Source of the DNA: Macrostomum hystrix
Taxonomy: Eukaryota; Platyhelminthes; Macrostomidae
Length of the DNA: 64,000 nucleotides
NCBI GenBank assembly: GCA_950097015.1
Contig: CATNEN010000037.1
Span: 4,307,501 to 4,371,500, forward strand
Direction of reading: 5' to 3'
Numbering within the stretch: the stretch's first letter is position 1; each line of letters starts with the position of its first letter. Both the position numbers and the translations under genes were made by a program. Below, piece after piece: positions 20,833-31,566 of this stretch. The notes beneath the pieces were generated by a model. The model had not been told where the DNA came from, searched no databases, and was given only the letters and a program-made list of their open reading frames with translations.

Positions 20833-23168
20833 CTACTGTCTGCTGGCCTTTGGTTTCACTGAGGGAAGGCCCAGCCGGTTGCACAGCCGGTTGCATTCGT
20901 GAGCAGCGAAGTAGGCCTGCATGCCCGGCATGCCAAGGTTGAGCGGCGAATAGCGCGTTGTGTCGAGACAGTGAATAGCCGGGTCCGTCATCAAGATCTT
21001 GCCCCTACCTCCGGCTTCGTTTTTGCAGATTTTTCCCTGTTAAGATGTCAGAATTTTACTTCTAAGAAAAATACAACAATTTCACTTTTGATAGTTTTTT
21101 AGCCAACGAGAGATAGGGAGTTCGATTCTTGACCCAATAAAGCAATTTGCGTTCTGGTGCTAGACTGTTAAATTTAAGATTTTAGCATTAGCTGAGGTAG
21201 AAATCTAGGTGGGTGTGGCGCCCCCTTGTCCATGGAACGCACAATTACTTTATTTCTATCAATATAAAATATCAGATCATAATATCAGACTATAAACCTC
21301 CCGAAGCACTACTCTAAGTAGTTCATCACAGCTTTTTTAAGTTGAGCTTTTATAAGAGTGCTATATAGATAGCAGTTTTTTCTAGAACTTTTTCTGAAAA
21401 TTTACAAGTTAAGGAAGGGCTTGGCCACAGCAAAATAGTCTTACCTGAAGATCGACCACCATTAGGAATCCCTTCGAGTAGTGGTAGGTCCAGTGCGAAA
21501 AAGCCGCTATAAGCTCTAACAGCATGGGGTCGATGCCGTGTTTGGCAACCTTCTCGGCAGCCAGGTGCATCGAGTAGCCGCAGTTGTTAGTGAACTTGAC
21601 GAACTCACCCTCACCCAGGTACTTCCGTTCGCAGGACATCACTCGCAGTACATTCTTTTTGGGCCTAAGTATCAGCGTCCTGATCTTAAGGAATTTAATC
21701 TGAAGCGTCTCACCAACAGCTTTCGTGCGCTGATTAAAATTGTCTGCCAAGAAAGAGGCAATCGTCTGCACTTCACTGGCTGTCCGATAGCGTTCCAGGC
21801 TGTTCTGCTTGTGTCCGACCAATTTGTATTCTTTGAGCACTACCTCCGTGAACGAGCTCGACTCAGCACCAGCCGGCTGAGCGGAGTCGCTGGGAGGTCT
21901 CTGCTGACCGCCGCTCCTTCCGCCTCTCCCTCGTCCTCTGCCATGAAAGCCAGGAGCATTGTAACCCTGGAATAGATCCAGACCGTAGTAGGCAATTCTC
22001 TCAGCTCCCTCCGCAAAGGGAGTGTCTGCAACCTTCACGCGCACATTTTCGATTTTCTTCTCTACCAGTGGAACGTCGTCCTTAACGTTCTCGATTGACT
22101 CTGGAAGTTTGTACTGCAGGTAGGAGCCAATCTGCGTGAGCAGTTCGTCCCAGTTCGGAGTGCTTGGATTCAGTTGGAAACTCCTGGCCTGCATGCGCGC
22201 TGTGCCCAGCTTCGTCTTCTCGACATTGTTGTCAACCGACGTCGTGATGGAATTGATCACTGACCCGGCTATGTTAGCAATTGCCTCAACGTTGAATTCT
22301 GTGATTGGACGGCCATAGGCCAAGGAAAAAAGCTCAATCATTTGGTCTGTACTACTGTTAATCTTGCCGAAGTAGTAATCGATATCCAGGCGCTTGATCG
22401 CCTCAAAAAGTGAAGTTTCCGTCCTCCCTTGGGGATCTCCTCCTGGATATTTGTCGTCGACGTTGTGGAACCGTTTTCCGTGACAAGGCGCGTCCGCCAT
22501 ATGAAAGATGATGCGAGTTCCGGCGTCCTCCGACCACTCGAGTTGAGTGGTTGCGATCTCCAACCCACCAAAGACGTCTTCGGGTGTGTCGCCACCTCCA
22601 GATGCAGCGACATTCCGGCAGAACCTGATGCAAAGCTCCGGGTCCTCAGTGAAGCCGAGCGTCTCAAATGGGATCTTGTCTGTTAGATCCCTGTAAGCCA
22701 CCAGTGCGAATCGGAGCTTGAGAATCCCTGATAGGCTCTGCTTGCCCTGCACCAGCGAGTTCACGACCTTGTTCACGCTGTCGCGCACACCGTCGATATG
22801 CGGCTGCATACTGCTAGTTGCGTCGATCAGAAAGCAAAAGTCTACGATCTTGGAGCGGCGAATATTGGCCATGACGTGACTGATGCTCGCCTCGTTCATC
22901 TTCATTGTTGCCTCGAATGTTTCCACCAATTTGTCTTCATCCTCGATGTCCTCGCCGTACTCTCTGCCATCTCTCTCCCAGATGTTGCGTAGCCGCCGAT
23001 TCAAGCCGCTGATCTGATTTTGCCCGCTTCTTCCTCTGTGATCTTCGGAGATTAAAGTGAGAATTCGAGAGTAAAACTTGCTGTGATTAAAGTGCAATTG
23101 TTGCTAATATCACTCCCCAATAATATTCCCTATCTCGACTCACCATTAGAATATCGACTAGATGCCAT
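20833..23168 (-). CDS. von Willebrand A domain plus alpha-type protein kinase (VwkA-like), complete
   Basis: Three exons: 23168..23144 (25 nt, MASSRYSN), 23042..21445 and 21036..20833. Donors AATG|GTGAGT and CTTCAG|GTAAG pair with acceptors CCGAAG and CTTAACAG in phases 1 and 0, giving 608 residues. The vWA domain (about 75-280) has a metal site DATSSM at 82-87, Thr161 in GGDTPEDV, and ADAPCHG. A GRGRGRGGRSGG linker lies inside the N-lobe of the kinase. The kinase (about 350-600) has FAEGAERIAYYG, the likely ATP-binding Lys412 (VLKEYK), KYLGEGEFVKFTNN and SHWTY. Asp539 of VVDLQG is completed across intron 2, followed by DPAIHC and the zinc-binding HECNRLC. All hallmark residues are present, so an active Ser/Thr kinase is likely. 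The architecture matches Dictyostelium VwkA, which acts on myosin II; the substrate here is unknown. Convergent with the GPCR gene. Confidence 0.94.
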
Positions 23169-25469
23169 AGTTCTCGTTAGCACTCAGTGGTGAATAGTCT
23201 TCAGTGTGAAGTCCAGATATTCTTTCTTTATTCTTCTTTTATGAACCACAGCTTTATGCGCATTCTGAAAAATACACCAACGTACTATCAATAACAGTAT
23301 AGTAGAGTACATAGAGTAGAGGAATGCGTACAGAGTGTACGTTTTGCTGTGGGTGTGAAGTTCTAGGGAGGCAGTGCATGTGCAATCATGATGTACGCGG
23401 TACACTCTAACTATCTGCGCAGAAAAGTTTTTTCTTAGAAATAACTTTTCTTGGAAACGTTTCTTTCAAATAAACAACTGGTGTTGATGCTGGCTTGTCT
23501 TTCCTTCCTGTTTAACAAAGCCAACCAGAGAAAAAAATACTGGAATTTTTTGTATGAAGGCCAATCTGAAAAAAATATAAGATTATACGAATTACATAAT
23601 AAATATATACGTTTTTAGTTTGAAGAATTACCAGGCTTTTTCTATTCCTCACCAGGATTTTTCGCTGACAGATTATAACAGAAATTAACGCATTGGGCCC
23701 GAGGCCGAATTCTGAGTAGTGAGACTCAAACTCTCGGGCAGCCAGTTGCTGAAGAAAATGCAGATTTTCGGACTGTATTTTATAGTGAGGTCATAAACTG
23801 TGTTAGATGGTTGGGTTTTTTAGTTTAACAAGCGGCATTCTATACAATTAAAATTGTTTTTATTTTAACAAAATACAACGCCATCTATAGGTGCTGATTT
23901 TTACATGCATTCCCCGTTTGCCCGCCAACGCAGTCTATGTCTTAAAGCATTTCATTTATTTGCCCCAGGAAATATATGATTTATTTCCATGGATGAATGA
24001 ATAGAGGCTTGTTTAGACTTCTTTTGTTGTTTACTCACTGTTTATTTTACTTTTATCACTACCATGCCTAATGGCTCAAAGCGCTATACTGTGCTGCACT
24101 AGAATGTCTGTCCAAGTCAGGGATGCGGGACTGTCCTGTGCTCCTAACATTGGGCTGTAGTGTTCCGAACTCTAATTTCATATGATTTAATCATTCTAAC
24201 AGTCTGTTCTAATCGTTACTGGTATCGTATATGTGTGTTGTTTTCCTGTTCCAATTTCACTCAATTTCACCATTCTAACAGTCTGTGTTATCATGTACGT
24301 TAATAGAATCGTGTACCACAAGTTTTGATGTGTCGCTGAAGAAATAGAACTTACTAAAAGGGCACACACAAAGGTACTCCCTCGATGATGAAACTGAACT
24401 TACTACTTAGGCCGCGGGAGAGTTCTGAGCGAAATAGAAGTTACTTGTGTTGAAATAGAACTTTAAAACCAATTTCATAACTCCAATAGTAAAATTCAGA
24501 TAAAGCATCGCCAGTAATCCATTATTGTAGCATTGTCATCGCACCCTCATCATCACCCTCGACATGAAAATCTGAAATAATTACTTTTGTAATTTGCAGG
24601 GGATTTGTAATCATTCCTCTGCTTCAATTAACAACTTCAATTGACAAACAAGTAACCAGAGAATAACGAGCGCTCGATAATCTCTGCAAGTAACCGACAT
24701 TCTCAGAGTTCTTTGCGCTTGTGCATCGAAAGAAAGGGGCGAAGGCCGAAAATTGTCTATGGCAATCATCAACCAATGAAAAGGCACGGGGGAACCGGAT
24801 GCAAAAGAGTCAAAAACGAAAATAGCCAGAGCCAGAATAGCAATCCATTCTATTCATTCATCCATGTTTATTTCCCGCTCGCCCGGGCGGATAAACGGAA
24901 CGTTTATCATAGACAACTCACATGTTGTCTGGGGGACCATTGACGTCTGGGGGAAATAAAAAGAACGTGCACAACATGAGCAGCATTGAAACTTAAATAT
25001 AATTATTATTGTCAAGAATGATATAGTCATTGCACAAGCATGCGTCGTCGCGACGATAACCTAAAGGTACCTAGGTGAAAGTATTCCTCACAATGTTGTT
25101 CTCGCCGTTGCCCTCGATCACCATGCGCTTAGAAGCCGGCGGTGGGCAGGCTTCGACAGTAAGCTACGTCTCGGACTCGGAAACAGTGGACACGGAGCCC
25201 TAGACTGACTGCGTGCCAGTCCTTGAAAATATACAACACCCAACGTACGTACAACGCACTTCTTACAACAACGTACAACAACGATCTTAATGGTGTTCGG
25301 AGGTACCGTGCCGGATATCAATTTGCCTCAGCCTCAGCCTCATGCAGTTAAGATCGAGAGCTGGCCAAAGCTCAGCAAGTATCAAATTTGATTTCCAGCA
25401 TAGACAGTCTTTCTAGCCTTACATGCCTAGTGTACACCACAGGTCCACAGACTCTTCTTCAACAGTATA
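23169..25469. other. Gene-poor spacer upstream of the kinase gene
   Basis: About 2.3 kb without a supported exon, tRNA or array. The first few hundred bases should hold the kinase promoter. A plus-strand 76-codon frame at 24713-24943 has no family motif. Confidence 0.45.
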
Positions 25470-25660
25470 GTTTCTAGCTTTTCATAGATAATTGATCGGC
25501 AAACAGGCGAGCCAGCTGGCAGGCAGCACGCTTATATAGGTCTGCGTTTTTGGAGTCACTTCGGGATCCTTTTTATAGATCGGTGTGATTAGGGCACTTG
25601 ACCACTGTGCAGGAGTTTGGCCGAGTCTTACGATTGCGTTAAATGGCGTTTGTCTCTTCT
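25470..25660 (-). mobile_element. LINE reverse-transcriptase remnant (N-terminal fingers region)
   Basis: One minus-strand frame reads LGQTPAQWSSALITPIYKKDP. This is the block that precedes the conserved NYRPISL motif in non-LTR reverse transcriptases of the CR1/Jockey group. The following KTQTYISVLPAS is a decayed version of that motif. Stops occur soon after, so it is a dead fragment. Its full extent is uncertain. Confidence 0.65.
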
Positions 25661-27984
25661 TGCGTTACTAGACACATCCCTCCAACGAAGTTTATATGGT
25701 CTGCGTGCCTTTTTGACACGCAGCTAGACGTGTTGACCTCTCGGTCTCAGCTTCATTGTTCGCAGAAGGTCCAGTTTAACTATTGACCGATGTATTAAAA
25801 ACTGCTTTTCCAGTTTATAAGCTGGATTGGGGCCATTCCAGTTGAGGGTCATAGAATGTCAGCGCATTTCAATCGCATAAAACCATTTTGCAAAGGCCAA
25901 TGGACTTAGAGTTAGCTTAAAGCTTTAAACTCGTAGAAATATAATTTCTAATACTCAACGTAGATACGAGTACTCATAGTTTACTTAGATAGCCATGATT
26001 GTAGGAAAACTGTACTACTAAGCTGTAGATTGTGGCTATAGCGCTTCAAGTTTTATGTTTTTCTCATCTGGTGTTTTCTTATAATTTGTCTAGCGGTTTA
26101 TTGCAGTCTAAATGTCTTTAAGGCTATAACTCCTAACGACTATCGACGCTCAGTATACCGGCTGGCAGTTGCGATCTCTCTGGATCGTTATCTCAGATTC
26201 TGCTCAATAAAGAACACGTACACAATGAGTTTTCTATAATTGGCTAACTTAACGGAGCTCAAAGCTGAATCTCTGACTAACTCGCGGGCGAATCTTTTTC
26301 CGCGCTCCGCTCCGATATATATAATGTCTTTAAAACCCCTCGATCCGAGGGGGAGACAATACCATAGCAACAGTACTCTTGAAAGTTTGAAGTGAGTGAG
26401 GTCGCAGCCTCGATTCTAGTACAGTTAGTTTCATTAGACTAGTTGGTTGGCAGGCACGCCAACCCCTTCTCTAAGGGGGGTGGGGAAAAGTCCTGAAAAT
26501 ACCTTAGTTGAGTTAGTATTCGTTCCCCTTTCTACTGAGATCTCTTTTCTACTGTTCATTATCCCCTTTCCTTTCATCGATCCCGTCTTCTTGTGCGGTC
26601 CCGGCCTCCTCCCAATCTCGTTCCCGATCGGGTCCGGGCGGCTCCAGTTTCGGCAGGGTTGGGTCGATGCAGGCAGCTGCAGGTCGGGACAGGCCGAGTT
26701 GATTCCGGCAGCTCCACGTCAGCACAGCTGCGGGTCCGGTCTCAGGCGGTTCCACGTCAGCACAGCTGCTGCCATGCCGAACCGGGTTTGTGCTGAAATG
26801 ATTAAATGATCTCGGGGCGGATTTTGTCTAATCATTCTCCTTTCAGTTGCTCGCCCTCTCTGCTGTTGCTATTTTTAGTTTAGTTTCCTACTAGCGCTTA
26901 CTTGAATTCCCTTCAGATTTCTAAGTCTTATAGGGGCAGACGCTTCGAGTCTTAAGCAGTGGCTGGTCAGCTGCTCAATGGGTTCTATAGCGGGGGGGGG
27001 TAAATAGCATTGTAGAGGGCGACAGTTGTGTGAGAGCTGATTCAGTATAGTGCCGCTAATTTTTTGCAAGTGCGAAAGTGTGTATAAATATATATTTTAG
27101 AGAAGCAAAGTGGGCAAGTGGAAAATATGGCTGAGAAAAGTGGAAACCAGAGACTTCTCTAGCTGGCACATACTCGTAGATTAATTATAAACTACAAAAT
27201 AATATTTTTTGCATTCAGGATTGAAACACACCTACAACAATAGGTAGCATTTCATTACTTTTACTTTACTTTCTTTACATATACTTTGCGCTATAAGTAT
27301 TGGCTAATGGTCGACACAGCGTGATGCCCCCAAAGTCCTGGCTAAAGCCACTGCACTGCACTGACTGATGTAGAGATTTGCTGTGATACAGGTTACTCGA
27401 TCACGAGCAACTGCATTGGTCTAATTTCTAATGTAAAGTCGAGTTTTGAGGCACGTTTGCTTGTCTATAATTGGGACCATCTACGAGCACAGTAATCATT
27501 AGCTGTAGCTAAAATACATAAACCAATAGCTAAATACGCGAGCGAATTGATTGGATTAAATAATTGGACTAATCAAATCATTGGATTAAATAATGAAATA
27601 AGGATGGAATGCGCGACTATCTTACGCCGAAGCTAATTAGCTTTAAGTACCTTAGCTATGCTAATTTGTGGCGAAACAATTAGCGGCGAAAAAGAGTTAC
27701 ATCAAGATCTAGTAGAAAATTACTTTTCTAAAAGTAGCGAGCGAGTTTAAAAAAGTGGGTTTAAAGCGAGTCGCTAGTGAAACGTGAGTATTAAAATTCA
27801 CGTACCGTATTTTTCCATTGACCTTAAAGAACCAATATATAAATTTAGGGACGAAAACTTTATACAGATTTATATTATTAAGGAATTTGAATACAAGCAC
27901 GTCCTAAAATCGCGTCTCATAGTTTTAATTTGTTTTACAGTTATAATATCCGTCGTATTGTTTTCATATTTCACACTAGTTTTA
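25661..27984. other. Gene-poor spacer
   Basis: About 2.3 kb. A GC-richer stretch around 26440-26800 has open frames on both strands but no domain motif and no clear coding bias. A run of G lies at 26992-27000. Nothing else recognised. Confidence 0.4.
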
Positions 27985-28620
27985 TATTCTCCTTTTTGCT
28001 GATGATCAGGCTCGTCTAGCAAACGCAGCAGCGGAACTTCGATCCATGATTAATTTTAATTAACTGAACTTTATTGCCAGCAAAACTACTTGGATTTGAA
28101 CATTGATAAGACCAAAGTAGTCATATTTAGCAACTCTAAAAGGATTAAAGAGCTCAAATGATAATAACCTCAAATTTATCTATAAAAATGAACCTATTGA
28201 AATTATTGAAAGCTTCAAGTATCTAGGTATCACATTTGACAGTCACCTGAATTTTATAGCCTGCTTGGACTACCAAGCAAAACAAGGTTCTGCAGCAAAG
28301 TTTTCATTCTTTATAGGATTAATAATACATCCATTGACATCTTGCTTATTAGGCCTAGCCTAAGCACTTATTTAAGACTGTTGTCATTACTGTCATCACT
28401 TATGGATGTGAGGTCTGGACTCCATTAGCAAGCCACTCTAAACTTGCTGAGCTTGACAAAATGCAAACTAAATTATACAAAGTCCTTCTTAACCTTCCTT
28501 CTTGCACAAGCAGTAAAGTTATTCTTAATGAACTCTATATTCTACCTATATCAGAAATTATCAAGAAAAGGTACCTCCTCTACTGTTTAAAGCTTAACCA
28601 CAAAAAATAAATCAAACAAC
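27985..28620 (+). mobile_element. LINE reverse-transcriptase remnant (palm/thumb region)
   Basis: A plus-strand reading starting near 27990 gives LFADDQARLANAAAELRSM. FADD is the catalytic box of reverse transcriptase, followed two lines later by IDKTKVVIFSNS and EIIESFKYLGITFDSHLNF, typical of non-LTR elements. Frameshifts and stops interrupt it repeatedly, and a later stretch still resembles the post-RT region (CEVWTPL-like). It is a dead, 5'-truncated copy. Confidence 0.75.
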
Positions 28621-28897
28621 TATTAGACTCTTTTTAATCCTGTGAATTGCTTCTACAGAGTTTATTAATTTACCTTTTTCTTTTTTATTTCTATAACTTA
28701 TTATACCAATAATTGTCACTTTCGTCCTTATTGCTCGTTATTTCGTGTTCTTGCGCCGCTTCAAAAAATAATCTTTCACTGAATTATTTTTCTTTTTTCC
28801 ATCTTTTTCATTATATTGTGGCCTACTTTTCAAATATACTCGTCATTACTGGCCTAACGGGTACTCTACCCGAGCCAGGTCTACAACTAATACTACT

Positions 28898-29454
28898 AAA
28901 GTAATTAACAATAATTGATTACAACTGCCCCAATTGGGTCAGATGTGCAGCTGACAGCATAGCCGCAGCTAATGCATGGCGCATCTGAAGGCTGAGTATA
29001 GCTGTTCAGTCCATGGACTGGGGGTATGCCCCACCCACCTTCAATTATCCCAGTTGATGCTGGTACCCATTTAACAGCTGGGTGAACTGAAGCAATGCAG
29101 AGTTAAGTGTCTTGCTAAAGGACACAAATTGTTTCAGTGGAGTCAGGAATCGAACCCCCAACCTTTAAGTTGTGAGTCTGACACCCTAACCACTAGGCTA
29201 CAACCCATACATGTGCAACCTCCCATATCTTAGCCGGCCGTGCGACTTAGTTTTTGCTCTATTTATGACTTAGTTTGCTCTCATTTGCTCTCTTTTTCTC
29301 TCCCCTTGTTCCTTTTCTTCACGCCTACCTTTTTTGTCCCTTGGTGCCCCCTTTGATTTTTTGTGCTTGGTCAATTGGTTTTTGCGACTTACCTTGCTTG
29401 GCCCTCATTTCACCTGGCCGGTTCGGCCAGGTGTTGTGCATGTATGCTACAACC
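28898..29454 (-). mobile_element. tRNA-derived SINE, family B, copy 2, interrupted by a MITE
   Basis: Matches the copy at 10281 from the AT-rich tail (TTAACAATAATTGATTACAA) through GAACTGAAGCAATGCAGAGT to the tRNA-like head CCACTAGGCTACAACC. The head is split by the 241-bp MITE at 29206-29446, after which CTACAACCTC completes it. It begins about 280 bp after the LINE remnant. Confidence 0.9.
29206..29446. mobile_element. 241-bp MITE, copy 2, inserted in a SINE
   Basis: Second copy of the element at 13735. Starts CATACATGTGCAACCTCC and ends GTTGTGCATGTATG. The 8-bp duplication CTACAACC flanks it (29198-29205 and 29447-29454) and restores the SINE sequence when one copy is removed, which fixes the ends and the order of insertion. 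Confidence 0.92.
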
Positions 29455-30179
29455 TCACACACTAAGTAAAGTACTATGAATGCAATAATAAACACTTTAT
29501 ATGTTTATCTCTTGTCTTAATGGTTTTTAACACCCTTTAAGCTAGTGTTTTTGTCAATTTGCATGTCTAATTAATTTGTAAATAAAGTAGCACAGCAACA
29601 ATAAAATTGGGTTCTAATACATTTGCTATTAATGATGAATATGCTTTTCTGTTTGAGCCTTTATATTTATATTATGACACCATTGTTTAGTTGTAGCTTA
29701 GAAGGTGGAAGTTATACAAATTAAGTAATGCAAGTAGCTAAAAGGTGTCATAATTCTGTTCTGGCATATCTTATTCATTGTTCTCAGCTAGCCGAATAAC
29801 AAATAGTATGGGTACATTTTTTTTAAATTGGTACTTGGCATAGCTGAAAAACTAGGCCTATGCAAAGTAAATTACTTTGAGCAGATTGTAATCAATACAA
29901 TGAAGAAAGTAAATATGTGTGATTGTGTGTCTAATATTTTCAAATTTTAATTGATGTAGCTATCTATGTGCTATGGTGATGTCCTTGTGGCATTTTAATA
30001 ATTTATCATTTATAAGAAATAAACTTATTAGACAATCTAGCCATTAGGCAATATAGCCATAGGAGTTAGGACTCATTAGGTTATATTGTAGCCTGGCTCT
30101 TTTCTAATAATTCAAATTCATAATACCTATAACAGCATAACACAAAAGTTATACTTCACCTTAGAAACTTTGTCCGACT

Positions 30180-30575
30180 CGGAATATTCCAACAGTTAAT
30201 GTGTTATACATTACCTGTTGGAATATTCTGACAGTTATTCCTACTCAAAAGTCAGTTTGTTTAAATACACACTCAGACAGTTATTGCAACTCGAAATTAA
30301 CTGTTGGAATATTCTGACTTGAAAGTCAGTTTGTTTAAATACACACTCAGACAGTTATTGCAACTTGAAATTAACTGTTGGAATATTCTGACTCAAAAGT
30401 CAGTTTGTTTAAATACACACTCAGACAGTTATTGCAACTCGAAATTAACTGTTGGAATATTCTGACTTGAAAGTCAGTTTGTTTAAATACACACTCAGAC
30501 AGTTATTGCAACTCGAAATTAACTGTTGGAATATTCTGACTTGAAAGTCAGTTTGTTTAAATACATGCTCAGACA
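30180..30575. repeat. 73-bp tandem repeat seeded by a palindrome
   Basis: About four and a half copies of a 73-74-bp unit containing ACTGTTGGAATATTCTGAC and AAAGTCAGTTTGTTTAAATA. At the left end (about 30180-30232) GGAATATTCCAACAGTTAAT faces its inverse ATTACCTGTTGGAATATTC, an approximately 20-bp-arm hairpin. Confidence 0.9.
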
Positions 30576-30908
30576 TAAATTTTTCATAAATTTAGTGAAG
30601 AAGCAAAAATAATTCAACCTAGGCATATTTTTAGAAATATGGCATATTAGTAACTAATGGCTGATGGGGCTATTGTATTGTCTATTGGTAAGATATGAAA
30701 CACACCTTTTGAATAGATGTCACAATAGATATCAATATTAAGCAGTTGCTATAGCTATGAAAGGACAAAAAGAATTTGCCGTTATAAAGCATCCAAAATA
30801 CTTAAGAAAATTGTTAAGAACTCTATAAAAGATAGTGGCAATGTAGAAAATTGTGCAAAAAATATATAAGTTAGCTAAATGCATTGTATATGATCTTGAT
30901 ATGGTGTG

Positions 30909-30933
30909 TATATATATATATATATATATATAT
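30909..30933. repeat. (TA)n microsatellite
   Basis: About twelve TA dinucleotides in a row in AT-rich spacer. Confidence 0.95.
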
Positions 30934-31566
30934 TTGGTTATCAAGGTCTACAAAGTAAACACTTCTAGACTTGGTTTAGGTCAGCCCCACAGACAACTCT
31001 AATTTGTTTTCCTATATTGTTATGATAATTTAGCTAGCTACATAATTTGTTGTTTCTAAAAATATTTGACTGATATTTCAGCAAGTATCTCTACCCCTCT
31101 GTCAATAAGGCAATCTAAATTAAATATTTGTAGTACTAGTCAGTTGTTCATGTATAAGTTATCTAAAAACTGAAAGATAGGCACCTAGTGGCCTATTTGG
31201 CCACTAGGAGATTAATATCTGTCAATTGGCAACATAGAAACTTCATAAAACAGAGTGCTGTGAAAAATATTGTTACTAAAAACATGTATGCTTTTATGTT
31301 CTTGTAAAATATTCTTAGATTAATCTGCATAGGGAAGCCTTTTATATTTTTTACAAGTCCAACCTCTTCAATCTGCCCCCACCCTGTGATATATGACACC
31401 ACTTTGTCTCGTGTATTAGTATGAGACGTTTTTTCAACAAATCACTAAATTAGTATGTATGCCTCGTAGTAAGGCCTATTTTGAATATAGCATTAATCAC
31501 CAGAGCTCTAAAAGCTTGTCTTCCTTAATGTTTTTTTCAGTGTCAATAAAAGAGTCAAGTTGTCCA

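Larger units (their letters stand above)
29455..31566. other. Gene-free AT-rich spacer upstream of the SLC25A39/40 gene
   Basis: Apart from the repeats listed at 30180 and 30909, no exon or RNA gene is recognised. A strong acceptor TGTTTTTTTCAG at about 31529-31540 precedes the carrier's ATG by about 26 bp and may be a spliced-leader or 5' UTR acceptor. Confidence 0.45.

Noticed and set aside
26447-26809. 120-codon plus frame in a GC-richer intergenic patch
   Set aside because: Open frames of similar length exist on both strands here, with no domain and no splice-compatible neighbours.
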